Shown: positions 32,652-41,668, numbered from the stretch's first letter. The stretch: 64,000 nt of DNA from Curtobacterium flaccumfaciens (GCF_013359815.1 NZ_JABMCF010000033.1:62001-126000), one strand, 5' to 3'. Numbers and translations: made by a program. The notes: generated by a model from the sequence alone, not told the origin.

Positions 32652-33728
32652 TCAGCCGCGCAGCGCCTCGGACAGCTTCACGCGACTGCCGGTGCGGAGC
32701 AGTGCGTTCTCGTAGACGCGGGCACCGATGACCACGACCGCGACCACCGAAGCGGCGACGATGACGAGCGACAGGATCGGCTCCCACCACTCGGCGGTCC
32801 CCAGGAAGATCCGCATGGGCATGCCGATCGGAGCGCTGAACGGCACGTACGACATGATGCCGAGGATCGTCGGGTTGTCGTACGCGACGATGATCAGGAA
32901 GTACGGGATCATCACGAGCATCATCACCGGGGTGGTGACGCTGCCGACGTCCTCCTGGCGTGACACCAGCACGGCCGCCGCGGCGAACAGCGACGCCAGG
33001 AGCACGAGCCCGATCGCGAAGAAGCCGATGAACCACAGGATGCTCGGGCCGAGCATCGCGAACATGTTGTCCTGGCCGGTCACCGCCAACGTGACGATGG
33101 CGGCGACGGCCACCGCGACGATCTGCGCGAAGGCCATGATGCTGTTGCCGAGGACCTTGCCGGCGAGCAGCGCCCTGGCCGGGATCGCGGACATCAGGAT
33201 CTCGACCACCCGCGTCGACTTCTCCTCGACGACGCTCTGCGCGATCGACTGGCCGAACGTCACCGCCGACGCGAAGTACACGACGCCGAACGCGATGGCG
33301 ATGAGGTAGACGAGGCCACCCGGCAGTGCATCCGGGTCGAGCAACTCGATGCGCGGGGTGACGCTCAACGCCGAGACGACCTCGGACGGGGCCTCGTCGA
33401 GCCCGACGACCTTGTAGCCGAGCGGGTCGTCCGACGGCACGATCGCCGCGTCGACGTCGCCCTCGGTCACGAGCCGTTCGGCGTCGTCGACCGATGCCGA
33501 CTTCGTGACGTCCAGCCCACTGGTGGTCGGCAGCGAGACGCCGTCGACGACCGCGACCGGGGTGGTGTCGTCGGCGGTGGCCTTGCTCACGATCCCGCCG
33601 ACGACGATCGACGCGACGACCATGCCGATCAGGATGAGCGCCGAGACCACGAAGGCCTTGCTGCGGATGCGTGCCTGGATCTCACGTGCGGAGACGAGCC
33701 GCACGGCCTGCACGAAGGAGTTGTTCAT
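32652..33728 (-). CDS. ABC-2 type transporter permease (NatB-like)
   Basis: 358 aa. A helix near residues 28-50, an extracytoplasmic domain of about 130 residues, then five or six helices. The cytoplasmic motif SVVEEKSTRVVEILMSAIPARALLAGKVLG is the hallmark of NatB/YhaP-type sodium or drug exporters. ATG overlaps the ATPase stop by 4 bp. Works with the ATPase at 33725. Exported substrate unknown. Confidence 0.9.
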   Translation of the reverse strand: MNNSFVQAVRLVSAREIQARIRSKAFVVSALILIGMVVASIVVGGIVSKATADDTTPVAVVDGVSLPTTSGLDVTKSASVDDAERLVTEGDVDAAIVPSDDPLGYKVVGLDEAPSEVVSALSVTPRIELLDPDALPGGLVYLIAIAFGVVYFASAVTFGQSIAQSVVEEKSTRVVEILMSAIPARALLAGKVLGNSIMAFAQIVAVAVAAIVTLAVTGQDNMFAMLGPSILWFIGFFAIGLVLLASLFAAAAVLVSRQEDVGSVTTPVMMLVMIPYFLIIVAYDNPTILGIMSYVPFSAPIGMPMRIFLGTAEWWEPILSLVIVAASVVAVVVIGARVYENALLRTGSRVKLSEALRG

Positions 33729-34606
33729 CGGACGACCTCCCGGAAGACCTCGCTGAGCCGCGGCACCCGCGGCGAGAACGACCCGACGGCGCCGTGCTGG
33801 ACGGCACGCTGCAGGACGCGCTGGGCGGTGGCGGCGTCGGCCTCGAAGACCGCGTACCCGCCGTCGAACTCCCGCACGGCCACACCCGGCTCGTCGCGGA
33901 GCCAGGCGACGTCCCCGTCGACCAGCAGCTCCCACGCGGCGGGGCCCGCCTGCTTGCGGAGTTCCTCCTGCGGACCGGCGGCGCGGATCGTGCCACCGGC
34001 GATGACGACGACGTCGTCGCAGAGCCGCTCGACCACGTCGAGCTGGTGGCTCGAGAACAGCACCGGGACGCCCCGGGCCGCGGTCTCGCGCAGGACACCG
34101 AGCACGGTGTCGACGGCCATCGGGTCGAGGCCCGAGAACGGCTCGTCGAGCACGAGCACCTCGGGGTCGTGTGCCAGCGCCGCCGCGATCTGCACGCGCT
34201 GCTGGTTGCCGAGCGAGAGCTTCTCGACGGGGTCGCCGGCGTGTGCGGTGAGTTCGAGGCGTTCGAGCAGCTCGCCGGTGCGGGTCGTCGCGGCGCGCTT
34301 GTCGACGCCGTGCAGCCGGGCCAGGTAGGTGATCTGCTCGGCCACCGGCATCTTCGGGTACAGGCCGCGTTCCTCGGGCATGTAGCCGAAGCGGCGGCGG
34401 TCGGCGGGACGGACCGCGGTGCCGTCGATCGAGACCGTGCCCGCGTCGGCCTGGAGCACGCCGAGCATGATGCGCATGGTGGTGGTCTTGCCGGCACCGT
34501 TGCCGCCGACGAAGCCGGTGAGGCGGCCGCTGCCGACCGTGAACCCCACGTCGTCGAGCACCCGGCGGTCGCCGAAGTGCTTGGTCACCCCTTCGATGGT
34601 GAGCAT
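33725..34606 (-). CDS. ABC transporter ATP-binding protein (NatA-like)
   Basis: 293 aa. Walker A GGNGAGKTT, Q-loop region FGYMPEERGLYPKM, signature LSLGNQQR, Walker B VLVLDEPFSGLDP, H-loop SSHQLD. A C-terminal domain of about 75 residues (DUF4162-like) follows. ATG 34606 with AAGGGG upstream. The signature LSLGNQQR instead of LSGGQ is normal for NatA relatives. Confidence 0.92.
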   Translation of the reverse strand: MLTIEGVTKHFGDRRVLDDVGFTVGSGRLTGFVGGNGAGKTTTMRIMLGVLQADAGTVSIDGTAVRPADRRRFGYMPEERGLYPKMPVAEQITYLARLHGVDKRAATTRTGELLERLELTAHAGDPVEKLSLGNQQRVQIAAALAHDPEVLVLDEPFSGLDPMAVDTVLGVLRETAARGVPVLFSSHQLDVVERLCDDVVVIAGGTIRAAGPQEELRKQAGPAAWELLVDGDVAWLRDEPGVAVREFDGGYAVFEADAATAQRVLQRAVQHGAVGSFSPRVPRLSEVFREVVR

Positions 34607-35071
34607 GTCGTTCCCCTTCGTCGCGACGCTGGTCGTCGCTGCGTCCGACGCTATTGGCCGGGAGGCACGCCCCGCCTCCGCCGCCAGGCGGGACTTGGGT
34701 GGGTGGTCGGCTCCACCGCGTGGGGGAGGAGCGCGCGTCGGCCCGGTGGGCCGGGTGCGGGCTTGTTCGGGTCGGTGCGCGCTTGTTCGGCTCGTGCGGG
34801 TTCGGTTGCTCGGTGCGTCGTTCTGGCGGCGCACGGTGCGGTCAGGGCCGCACGGGTTGAACGAAGGCGCACGGTGCGGGCGTGGGGTGCGGTGGTGGGC
34901 ACGGTGCGCGCTTGTTGGGCTGGTGCGGGTTTGGTTGCACGGTGCGTTGTGGTGGCGGGGCACGGTGCGGTCAACGCTGCACAGGTTGAACGAAGGCGCA
35001 CGGTGCGGCCATGTCTGCGAACTCGGCACCGTGCGGGCTTGTTCGGCTCGTGCGGGTTCGGCCCGGCTCGG
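34607..35071. repeat. 129-bp tandem repeat region with CGCACSGTGCG palindromes
   Basis: No gene. A unit of about 129 bp is present twice (34777-34905 and 34906-35034), with partial copies before (about 34755) and after (to about 35060). Each unit carries the phrases GCTTGTT(C/G)GGCT, GGTGCGGTCA and GGTTGAACGAAGGCGCACGG. Short palindromes of the form GCACSGTGC occur at about seven places. A GGAGGC hairpin lies at 34661-34679. Reading frames through it give repetitive Arg/Thr/Ala peptides that I do not consider proteins. Confidence 0.75.
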
Positions 35072-35788
35072 TCAGCCGGCGACGCCGTGCTCGAACGCCC
35101 AGACGACGGCCTGGATCCGGTCGCGCAGTCCGAGTTTCTGCAGCACGTTCGACACGTGGGTCTTCACGGTGGCGTCCCCGACGTAGAGCTCGCCGGCGAT
35201 CTCCGCGTTGCTCAGGCCCCGGGCGAGGAGCCGCAGCACCTCGGTCTCCCGCTCGGTGAGCCCGGCCACGGCGAGTGCATCGTCGCCCGTCGTCGAAGGT
35301 GTCGCGGTCGTGGTGGTCGCCGAGGGATGCACCGCAGCCGACGCCGTCGCCCGGCTGATCACCCGCCGCGTGACGTCCGGCGCGAGCAGTGCGTCCCCGG
35401 CGGCGACGGTCCGCACGGCGTCGATCAGCCGCTCGGGGGAGGCGTTCTTCAGCAGGAACCCGCTCGCTCCCGCCTCGAGCGCCTGGAACAGCGCGTCGTC
35501 GCTGTCGAACGTCGTGAGGATGAGCACCGCCGGCGGGTCCGGCAGCGCCGCGATCCGTCGCGCGGCCTCGAGCCCGTCGACGCCCGGCATCTGCACGTCG
35601 AGGCAGACCACGTCCGGACGGAGCTGCTGCACGGCCTCGACCGCCCCGGCGCCGTCCGCGGCCTCGCCGACCACACGGAACCCGGGCTCGGACTCCAGGA
35701 TCACGCGGAACCCGGCGCGGACGAGCTCCTGGTCGTCGGCCAGCACGATCGTCAGGTCGGTCGTCGCGTTCACGTCGTCGGCAGCCAT
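35072..35788 (-). CDS. NarL/LuxR-type response regulator
   Basis: 238 aa. Receiver domain 1-125 with the acidic pair (ADDQ, residues 17-20), phospho-acceptor Asp64 (VCLDVQMPG), Thr in ILTTFD and Lys in LLKNAS. An unusually long Ala/Thr-rich linker (about 140-170) precedes the LuxR HTH (GLTERETEVLRLLARGLSNAEIAGELYVGDATVKTHVSNVLQKL). Its start overlaps the histidine kinase by 19 bp, so they are a pair. Probably controls the neighbouring ABC exporter, as in many LiaRS/NatRK-like systems. Confidence 0.92.
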   Translation of the reverse strand: MAADDVNATTDLTIVLADDQELVRAGFRVILESEPGFRVVGEAADGAGAVEAVQQLRPDVVCLDVQMPGVDGLEAARRIAALPDPPAVLILTTFDSDDALFQALEAGASGFLLKNASPERLIDAVRTVAAGDALLAPDVTRRVISRATASAAVHPSATTTTATPSTTGDDALAVAGLTERETEVLRLLARGLSNAEIAGELYVGDATVKTHVSNVLQKLGLRDRIQAVVWAFEHGVAG

Positions 35789-37044
35789 GCCCGCACCAGG
35801 TAGCCTCCTCGGGCGCGTGGCCCGATCTCGATCCGTCCGTCCACGGCGTCGACGCGCTCCCGCATCCCGACGTGCCCGAGCCCGCTTCCGGAGGTGCTCC
35901 GGGCTGCACGGGCACCGAGTCCATCGTCCGCGACCTCGACCTCGACGCCGTCGTCCAGGTACCGCAGCCGGACGTCGGCGCGGGCGGTCGGTCCGGCGTG
36001 CTTCAGGATGTTCGTCACCGCTTCCTGCACGATCCGGTACGCCACCGCGGCCACCGTCGGCGGCACCGGGCGCTCGTCACCCACGACGACGTACTCGGCG
36101 GGGTGGCCCGCCACCCGGGCGGACTCGGCCAGTTCGGCGATCCGCGTGATGCCCTCGGTGCTCGGGCCGTCACCACCGGCCGCCCCGAGGCCGGACGCGT
36201 CGTCGTCCGAGCGCAGGGTGCCGAGCATCCGCCGGAGTTCCTCCACCGCGGTGCGGGCGCTCTCCTCGACCACCCCGAGCGAGGCGGTGGCCTGCGCGGG
36301 GTCGCGGTCGATCACGCGCCGTGCAGCACCCGCCTGCACCCCCATCAGCGAGACGTGGTGGGCGACCACGTCGTGCAGCTCGCGGGCGATCCGGACCCGC
36401 TCGATCGTGACGGCCTGGGCCGCGGACCGCTCCCGCTCGGCGGCGAGTTCGGCGGTGCGTTCGGCGAGCTGGTGCCGTGCGACGGCGGAGACCCAGGCGC
36501 GGTTGCCGGCGTACCAGGCGGCGCCGAAGTAGATCACGTTGATGACGATGTTGAGCAGCGAGATCGCGACGTAGGGCGCCACGGGGGAGTCCGTGTCGTT
36601 CGGCAGCGCGTTCGGCGACGCCCACCCGAACGAGATCGCGACGAACAGCCACGCGAACATGCCACCGATGACGACCCAGCGCACCGCTTCGGCCCGCACC
36701 CGGTCGGAGCACCACGCGCCCACCGTGTACAGCGCGATGAAGAGCGTGAAGTTGACGAGGAAGACCTCGGGCACCTGGAGCAGCTGCGTCGCGGCGAACG
36801 CCACCGCCGACACCAGGGCCACCGACATCGGGAACCGTCGGCGGAACGCGATCGGGGCCGCGTTCGCGACGATCATCAGTGCCGAGACCCACCACTCGGC
36901 CTGGTCGTCACCGTACGTACCGGCCGACCCGTACAGGAACGTCGTGACGGCGAGCCCACCGGCCAGCACAACTGCGAGCACCGTGTCCTGCCGGTACTCG
37001 TGCCGCCCCACCGGCAGTCGCGACCACTCCGCCGTCGTCCCCAC
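35770..37044 (-). CDS. Sensor histidine kinase (HisKA_3 family)
   Basis: 424 aa. Five or so membrane helices in residues 20-165, a coiled-coil RTAELAAERERSAAQAVTIERVRIARELHDVVAHHVSLMG with the phospho-acceptor His, then an HATPase domain with N-box AVTNILKHAG and G-boxes DDGLG and GSGLGHVGMRERV. GTG at 37044 is the most likely start; a longer frame reaches into the next gene. Transfers phosphate to the response regulator at 35072. Confidence 0.9.
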   Translation of the reverse strand: MGTTAEWSRLPVGRHEYRQDTVLAVVLAGGLAVTTFLYGSAGTYGDDQAEWWVSALMIVANAAPIAFRRRFPMSVALVSAVAFAATQLLQVPEVFLVNFTLFIALYTVGAWCSDRVRAEAVRWVVIGGMFAWLFVAISFGWASPNALPNDTDSPVAPYVAISLLNIVINVIYFGAAWYAGNRAWVSAVARHQLAERTAELAAERERSAAQAVTIERVRIARELHDVVAHHVSLMGVQAGAARRVIDRDPAQATASLGVVEESARTAVEELRRMLGTLRSDDDASGLGAAGGDGPSTEGITRIAELAESARVAGHPAEYVVVGDERPVPPTVAAVAYRIVQEAVTNILKHAGPTARADVRLRYLDDGVEVEVADDGLGARAARSTSGSGLGHVGMRERVDAVDGRIEIGPRARGGYLVRAWLPTT

Positions 37045-37126
37045 TCGCGAAACGCTAGCGGAATCCCAGTGCGATGTCGCCACCACGCTGGACTGCTCGG
37101 CGTTCGCTCGCTTCACGGTGCGGCGG

Positions 37127-37435
37127 TCACCCGGCGGGCTCGGCGATCGCCCGGATGACGGCGAAGTGCCGCTCGAACGCATCTCGTCCTGCGTCGGTGA
37201 GGGCGAGCCAGCTCCTCGTGCTCCGCCCCACGCGGAGTCTGCGGACGCGGAGGAAACCCGCCTCTGCCAGAGTCGCCGCTGCTTGGGACAGCGTTGAGTC
37301 GCTGACCTCGAGTGCGTCCCGGATGACACCGAACTCCGCTTCGTCCACCGTCCTGAGCAGCGCGAGCAGTGAGAACCGCACCGGCGAGTGGATCCGGTCG
37401 TCGAGTTCGTGCCGAGGGTGGGAGCCGCTCGTCAT
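37127..37435 (-). CDS. Winged-helix transcriptional regulator (MarR/PadR-like)
   Basis: 102 aa: HSPVRFSLLALLRTVDEAEFGVIRDALEVSDSTLSQAAATLAEAGFLRVRRLRVGRSTRSWLALTDAGRDAFERH in overview is the HTH_34-type fold (wing at about residues 66-82). ATG 37435 overlaps the stop of the membrane gene upstream. Such regulator and small-membrane-protein pairs often autoregulate; operator not identified. Confidence 0.87.
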   Translation of the reverse strand: MTSGSHPRHELDDRIHSPVRFSLLALLRTVDEAEFGVIRDALEVSDSTLSQAAATLAEAGFLRVRRLRVGRSTRSWLALTDAGRDAFERHFAVIRAIAEPAG

Positions 37436-37842
37436 CGACGCCTCGGCCGAGCCTGCACCGCCGCCACGACGAGTGGCGCGGCGACGACGAGCGAGGTCAC
37501 TCCCCATCCCAGCACCGACGTCGACCCGTCGAGTCCTCGGAGCAGCGCGGCATCGAGCGGAGCGACGGCGAGGACGTAGAGGACACCTGTTGCGATCCAG
37601 GCGACGGTCATCAGTCGGTTGCCTCCGCGGGGGATGACCCGCCGCGTGCTCGCGACGAGCCAGAGCACGATGACGACGACCGCGGCGACCGCGAGGACGG
37701 GGAGTCGCGGGCCGTCCAGCCCCTCGGCCACGAACACGAAGCACGCGACCACGGCAGCACTGCAGAGGAACACCGGTGTCTGCCAGCCGCGCCCTTGCCT
37801 GAGCCGAGTCCCGACTGCAGCTTCTCGAGTGGGAGTGTTCAT
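37432..37842 (-). CDS. Hypothetical four-helix membrane protein
   Basis: 136 aa with four predicted helices (about 22-42, 50-66, 78-96, 108-128) and an Arg-rich end (QARPRRR). Start is ATG 37842; GTG 37848 two codons earlier is also possible, and neither has a strong ribosome site, so it may be nearly leaderless. Forms a unit with the winged-helix regulator. No known family. Confidence 0.75.
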   Translation of the reverse strand: MNTPTREAAVGTRLRQGRGWQTPVFLCSAAVVACFVFVAEGLDGPRLPVLAVAAVVVIVLWLVASTRRVIPRGGNRLMTVAWIATGVLYVLAVAPLDAALLRGLDGSTSVLGWGVTSLVVAAPLVVAAVQARPRRR

Positions 37843-37968
37843 GTTCACAGATGGTAAACGTCACAGGACCGCTTCTGCGGATGTCCCAGGGGAACAGCAG
37901 CTTCGCGGCGAACGCGTACGTCGATGCACGGCAGGAGTAGCCTCCCGCCAACGAGCAGGGGAGACGCC

Positions 37969-38322
37969 ATGCAGTTCCTCGTCAACGTCATCGACGACGG
38001 CCAGGCCGCCGCCGTCGGCAACACGTACTCCGCGACCGACGCCGAAGCCGCGGCGGTCGATGCCTTCAACCAACGGATGGCCGACGCGATCGTGTTCGCC
38101 GCCGGGGTCTCCGCACCGGCCGACGCCACCGTGGTCGACGCCCGCGAGGGCGCGACCGACACAACGCCCGGGCACGCCACGACCAGGCCCGCGACGAGCA
38201 CCGACGAGTACGTCGCCGGGTTCTGGGTCATGGACCTCCCGGACGCCGAGACGGCGGCCCGGGTGGCGCACCAGGCGTCGCAGGCGTGCAACCGGAAGAT
38301 CGAGCTCCGCCCGCTGCTCTGA
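37969..38322 (+). CDS. YCII-related domain protein
   Basis: 117 aa. Starts MQFLVNVIDDGQ (YciI strand) and has an FNQRMADAIVFAAGVSAPADATVVDARE middle and STDEYVAGFWVMDLPDAETA end, the pattern of actinobacterial YCII/DGPF proteins often annotated as PhnB-like or sigma-factor partners. ATG 37969 with GGGGAG. Its 3' end overlaps the convergent MFS gene by 95 bp. Confidence 0.83.
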   Translation: MQFLVNVIDDGQAAAVGNTYSATDAEAAAVDAFNQRMADAIVFAAGVSAPADATVVDAREGATDTTPGHATTRPATSTDEYVAGFWVMDLPDAETAARVAHQASQACNRKIELRPLL

Positions 38323-39469
38323 CGGCACGGACCCCACCGGGCCGACGGACCACCGCGGGGACGGCGCTCGCCGCGGTCACGCCCGCCCCGACCACGAACG
38401 TCGCGACGAACCCGATCGCACCGACGAGCGCCCCGGCACCCGCCGCACCGACGGCCTGCCCGAGCACGAGTGCGACGAAGAGCATCGACGTTCCCGCCGA
38501 CGACCGCTCGGCATCGATCTCGGTCGTCCACGCGATCAGCGCCCCGGTCGCCGCCGTGTAGCCCCAGCCGAACACGGCGCACGCCAGCAGTGCCGCGACC
38601 GTCGCTTGCGGCAAAGCCCCCAGCACCACGACGGCCACGGCGACCGAACCCGCCGTGACCGCCCAGAGCGTCCGGGCGCGCAGTCCGTTCGTCCAACGAG
38701 CGGAGACCACGACGGCGGCTCCGCCGATCCCGAGCGCGATCCAGGCCGACACCGAGACGACGACCGACGCACCGGCCTCCACCAGCGCCGAACGTCCGTA
38801 GGTCCAGACGACGGCGGACCCGGCCCCGAACAGCAGCGCCAGCACGAGGACCCCTCGGTGCGCCGCGAACCACGGAGCGCCGGGCAGTGGCGCCCGGGAC
38901 GCAGCAGTCCCGCCGCGGGACACCACGAGCAGCAGCACTCCGACCGCCAGGGCGAACACCCCGGACACCGCCCAGGCCGTCCGCCAGTCGGGCAGCAGCA
39001 CGAGTGCGAGCACCCCGGCGCCCACGAGCCCGGGGCCGGTGCCGGCGTTGACGATCGCCTGCGCGCGGCCCAGCAGCGCTGACGGCACCTGCTCGGCGAC
39101 GATCCGGACGAGGGCGGGGGACGCGAGTCCGGCACCCGCCGACGCGAGCACGGCGCTGACACCGAACGCCAGCGACCCGCCGGCCGTCGCCATGGCGATG
39201 GCACCGGCCCCCGCCACCAGGGTCGCGACCGAGACGAGCACGCGGGGCATCCGTGCGGCGAGGAGGAAACCGGCCACCGCACCGACGCAGTACAGCGCTG
39301 AGGCACCCGACGAGACCCACCCGGCGGCGTCTGCCCGGAGCCCCAGGTTGCGCTGCACGTCGGGCAGGAGCAGCCCGTAGGCCAGCCGCACCAGGCCGTA
39401 GGTGGCGGCGATCAGGCCGAGTCCGCTCACCAGGAGCAGTCGCTGTCGTAACGAAAACGATCGTTTCAC
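38228..39469 (-). CDS. MFS transporter
   Basis: 413 aa, 12 helices, beginning with an LRQRLLLVSGLGLIAATYGLVRLAYG helix typical of the YbfB/CynX-like group. The last 45 residues are a Gly/Ala/Pro/Arg-rich tail that overlaps the YCII gene on the other strand and may be an extension by loss of an earlier stop. GTG at 39469. The 12-bp palindrome AAACGATCGTTT sits across codons 2-5 and is shared with the divergent TetR gene, so that TetR is the likely repressor. Substrate unknown. Confidence 0.85.
   Translation of the reverse strand: MKRSFSLRQRLLLVSGLGLIAATYGLVRLAYGLLLPDVQRNLGLRADAAGWVSSGASALYCVGAVAGFLLAARMPRVLVSVATLVAGAGAIAMATAGGSLAFGVSAVLASAGAGLASPALVRIVAEQVPSALLGRAQAIVNAGTGPGLVGAGVLALVLLPDWRTAWAVSGVFALAVGVLLLVVSRGGTAASRAPLPGAPWFAAHRGVLVLALLFGAGSAVVWTYGRSALVEAGASVVVSVSAWIALGIGGAAVVVSARWTNGLRARTLWAVTAGSVAVAVVVLGALPQATVAALLACAVFGWGYTAATGALIAWTTEIDAERSSAGTSMLFVALVLGQAVGAAGAGALVGAIGFVATFVVGAGVTAASAVPAVVRRPGGVRAVRAAGGARSSGCTPATPGAPPGPPSRRPGGP
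39455..39466. promoter_or_regulatory. TetR operator palindrome
   Basis: AAACGATCGTTT, a perfect 12-bp palindrome located between the MFS start (39469, -) and the TetR start (39493, +), overlapping the first codons of the MFS gene. Confidence 0.6.
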
Positions 39470-39492
39470 TTTTCAGAGCCTAGGGTGCTCTC

Positions 39493-40080
39493 ATGGTGAT
39501 GCGCCCAGGGACCGAGCAACGGCTGCTCGACGCCGCCGAGGAGCTCTTCTTCTCACAGGGCATCGCCGCCACCCCGATCGACGCCGTCCTCGAACGGGCC
39601 GGGGTCTCGACGGCCACCCTGTACCGCGGCTACGCGAGCAAGGAGTCCCTGGTCGCCGCGGCCCTCACCCGTCGCCACGAGGACTGGATCGCCACCTGGG
39701 ACCGTGCGGTCGCCGCCGAACGGGACGACCTGGGCCGACTCCTGGCGGTGTTCGACGCCCTCGACGACTACCGCTCGACGCCCACGGGCTCCCGTTGGTG
39801 CGCCTTCCTCGGCACCGCCGCCGAGTACGCCGACGCCCCCGCCGAGGTCCGGCAGGTCCTGGACCTCGAGACCACCACCTTGCGCCGGCGGCTCGTGGCA
39901 CAGGCGGTGCCGGTGGTCGGCCCCCGTGCCGAGGTCCTCGCCGACCAGCTGCTGCTCATCGTCTCCGGTTACCTTGCGATGCGGTTGCGCGACCCCGCGC
40001 TCGACACGACGACGGCACGGTCCGTCGCCGCGTCCCTCATCCGGGAACACACCCCAGACGGAACGGCGCCCACCACATGA
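39493..40080 (+). CDS. TetR family transcriptional regulator
   Basis: 195 aa. HTH residues 8-58: LLDAAEELFFSQGIAATPIDAVLERAGVSTATLYRGYASKESLV in outline. TetR_C ligand domain follows. Starts 23 bp from the divergent MFS gene with a palindrome between, and overlaps the downstream esterase as ATGA. Likely represses both the transporter and its own operon. Confidence 0.9.
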   Translation: MVMRPGTEQRLLDAAEELFFSQGIAATPIDAVLERAGVSTATLYRGYASKESLVAAALTRRHEDWIATWDRAVAAERDDLGRLLAVFDALDDYRSTPTGSRWCAFLGTAAEYADAPAEVRQVLDLETTTLRRRLVAQAVPVVGPRAEVLADQLLLIVSGYLAMRLRDPALDTTTARSVAASLIREHTPDGTAPTT

Positions 40081-40970
40081 CCCGATCGCGTGCTGCCACG
40101 ATCACCCGCCGTTCCCTGCTGATCGGTGGCACGGGCGTCGTCGCCGCGGGAGCCGTGGCCGAGGGGATCAACCTCGGCCTGCTGCCCGGGCGCTCGACCC
40201 TGTACCGGGTCCTCGGTCTGGACGGCGCCGACGGCACGGTCCCCGACGTCGAGCCCGTCCCCACCGTCTCCGGCACCTTCGTGTCGGCAGCGCGGAAGGG
40301 CCGCACCGTCGGCTGGACGATCGCGGCACCGGCGTCCGACACCCCCTTGCCGGTGGCGGTCGCCCTGCACGGCTACGGCGACGACCACACCTCGTTCTTC
40401 GGGCGGAGCCTGGGCTACGACCGGTTCCTCGCAGCGCACGTCGCCGACGGCGGAGCCCCGTTCGCGATCGCCTCGATCGACGGCGGCAACCGCTACTGGC
40501 ACCGGCGTGCCGACGGCGACGACCCCGCCGCGATGGTCGTCGACGAGTTCCTGCCCCTGATCGCCCGCCGCGGCTTCGACACGGACCGCCTCGCCCTGAC
40601 CGGCTACTCGATGGGTGGCTTCGGGGCCCTCCGGCTCGGTGGAGTCCTCGGCGCCTCGCGCGTCCGGGCCGTCTCGGCCATCAGCCCCGCGCTCTGGAAG
40701 TCGGCCGCCGACACCGCCCGCGGCGCCTTCGACGACGACGCGGACTTCCGCGCGAACACCGTCCTCGGGCGGCAGCGCGCCCTCGACGGGGTTGCCGTCC
40801 GCGTCGACTGCGGCAACGGCGACGGGTTCGCGCCGGCGGTGCACGCCTACGTCGACGGCTTCGACACGCCTCCGGCCGGGGGCTTCGAACCCGGCGCCCA
40901 CACGCACGGCTACTGGCGCCGCCTGGCGCCCCAGCAGCTCGCCTTCCTCGGCCGCCACCTGGGCCGCTGA
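40077..40970 (+). CDS. Exported esterase-D-like alpha/beta hydrolase
   Basis: 297 aa. The N-terminus has a twin-arginine-type signal (TITRRSLLIGGTGVVAAGAVA), so it is probably a Tat substrate. The hydrolase domain has VALHGYGDDHTSFF (oxyanion region), nucleophile GYSMGGFGALRLGG and a likely catalytic His in GAHTHGYWRR. Resembles the putative-esterase/S-formylglutathione hydrolase and mycolyltransferase branch. ATG overlaps the TetR stop. Substrate unknown; co-regulation with the MFS gene is likely. Confidence 0.87.
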   Translation: MTRSRAATITRRSLLIGGTGVVAAGAVAEGINLGLLPGRSTLYRVLGLDGADGTVPDVEPVPTVSGTFVSAARKGRTVGWTIAAPASDTPLPVAVALHGYGDDHTSFFGRSLGYDRFLAAHVADGGAPFAIASIDGGNRYWHRRADGDDPAAMVVDEFLPLIARRGFDTDRLALTGYSMGGFGALRLGGVLGASRVRAVSAISPALWKSAADTARGAFDDDADFRANTVLGRQRALDGVAVRVDCGNGDGFAPAVHAYVDGFDTPPAGGFEPGAHTHGYWRRLAPQQLAFLGRHLGR

Positions 40971-41000
40971 CCCGACCCGCGCCCGAGACGCGCGTCGAGG

Positions 41001-41048
41001 CGGACGGGAGGCCCGTGGCGGCCCCGCACCGCGCCTCCAGGCCGTCGA
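41001..41048. terminator. Imperfect GGAGGC-family hairpin
   Basis: GGACGGGAGGCCCGTGGCGG at 41002-41021 can pair imperfectly with GCGCCTCCAGGCCGTCG at 41031-41047, between the esterase and the convergent RimB-like gene. Confidence 0.5.
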
Positions 41049-41098
41049 CCGATCACCGCAACGGCCCGTGCCGCGTGACCAGGAGCGCTCAGGCGCGC

Positions 41099-41581
41099 TC
41101 AGACGCGACCGCGGTTGCGGCGCCGGATCTCCTTCGGAGCCCGCCCGGCCATGAAGGACCGTGCAGGATCGACGAGGAAGCCCTGCCGGAGTGCCTCGCG
41201 ACCGACGAGCATCCGGAACCCCATCTGGTCACGGTTGCTCAAGGTGACCTCGGACTCGACGACCTGCCCGGCCAACGCGATCCGCGTGCGGACGACGATG
41301 CGCTCCTGGGTGTGCCCGGTCGAGCTGCGGACGATGCGCCGGTCGTGCACGTCGCACTCGATGGTGGAGGCGTCGGCATCGGTGTCCTGCCAGGGGTGCA
41401 GCGAGAACCGGACCCGCTCGCCGGGCAGTTCCTCGAGGTCGAAGGCGTGCAACGCGGAGCTCCGGGCGCCGGTGTCGAGCTTCACCTTGATCCACGGCAC
41501 GCCGAGGTCCGGCAGTCCCGCCCACTCCCGCCACCCGGCGACGACGAGCCCGCTGTCGGAGGACTTCGGAGCTCGGGCCAT
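41099..41581 (-). CDS. RimB-like retropepsin-fold protein (putative ATP-dependent zinc protease family)
   Basis: 160 aa. The aspartic-protease-like motif VKLDTGARSSALHA, with partner motif MGFRMLVGREALRQGFLVDP, defines the RimK/LysX-associated RimB family. Close to the normal length of about 150. ATG 41581; ATG 41599 in frame is an alternative. Divergent from a RimK-like ligase 87 bp away, the usual genetic partner. In Pseudomonas RimB removes glutamates added by RimK; a similar counter-activity is inferred here. Confidence 0.87.
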   Translation of the reverse strand: MARAPKSSDSGLVVAGWREWAGLPDLGVPWIKVKLDTGARSSALHAFDLEELPGERVRFSLHPWQDTDADASTIECDVHDRRIVRSSTGHTQERIVVRTRIALAGQVVESEVTLSNRDQMGFRMLVGREALRQGFLVDPARSFMAGRAPKEIRRRNRGRV

Positions 41582-41668
41582 GTGCCCATCCTGTCGCATG
41601 CTCCGTGGCCACGTCCGCATGCTTTGATGGAGCGTCGCCGTCGATCCGACCCAGCGGAGAACCCCTCG

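Noticed and set aside
34651..35029. Repetitive peptide frames across the 129-bp repeats
   Set aside because: The periodicity is at DNA level, all frames stay open because of composition, and no ribosome site or codon bias supports translation.
39704..41668. A 1047-codon frame that would fuse an N-terminal extension to the RimK-like protein
   Set aside because: The part before 41669 is Arg/Pro-rich shadow of the TetR, esterase and RimB-like genes. The RimK homology starts exactly at ATG 41669.
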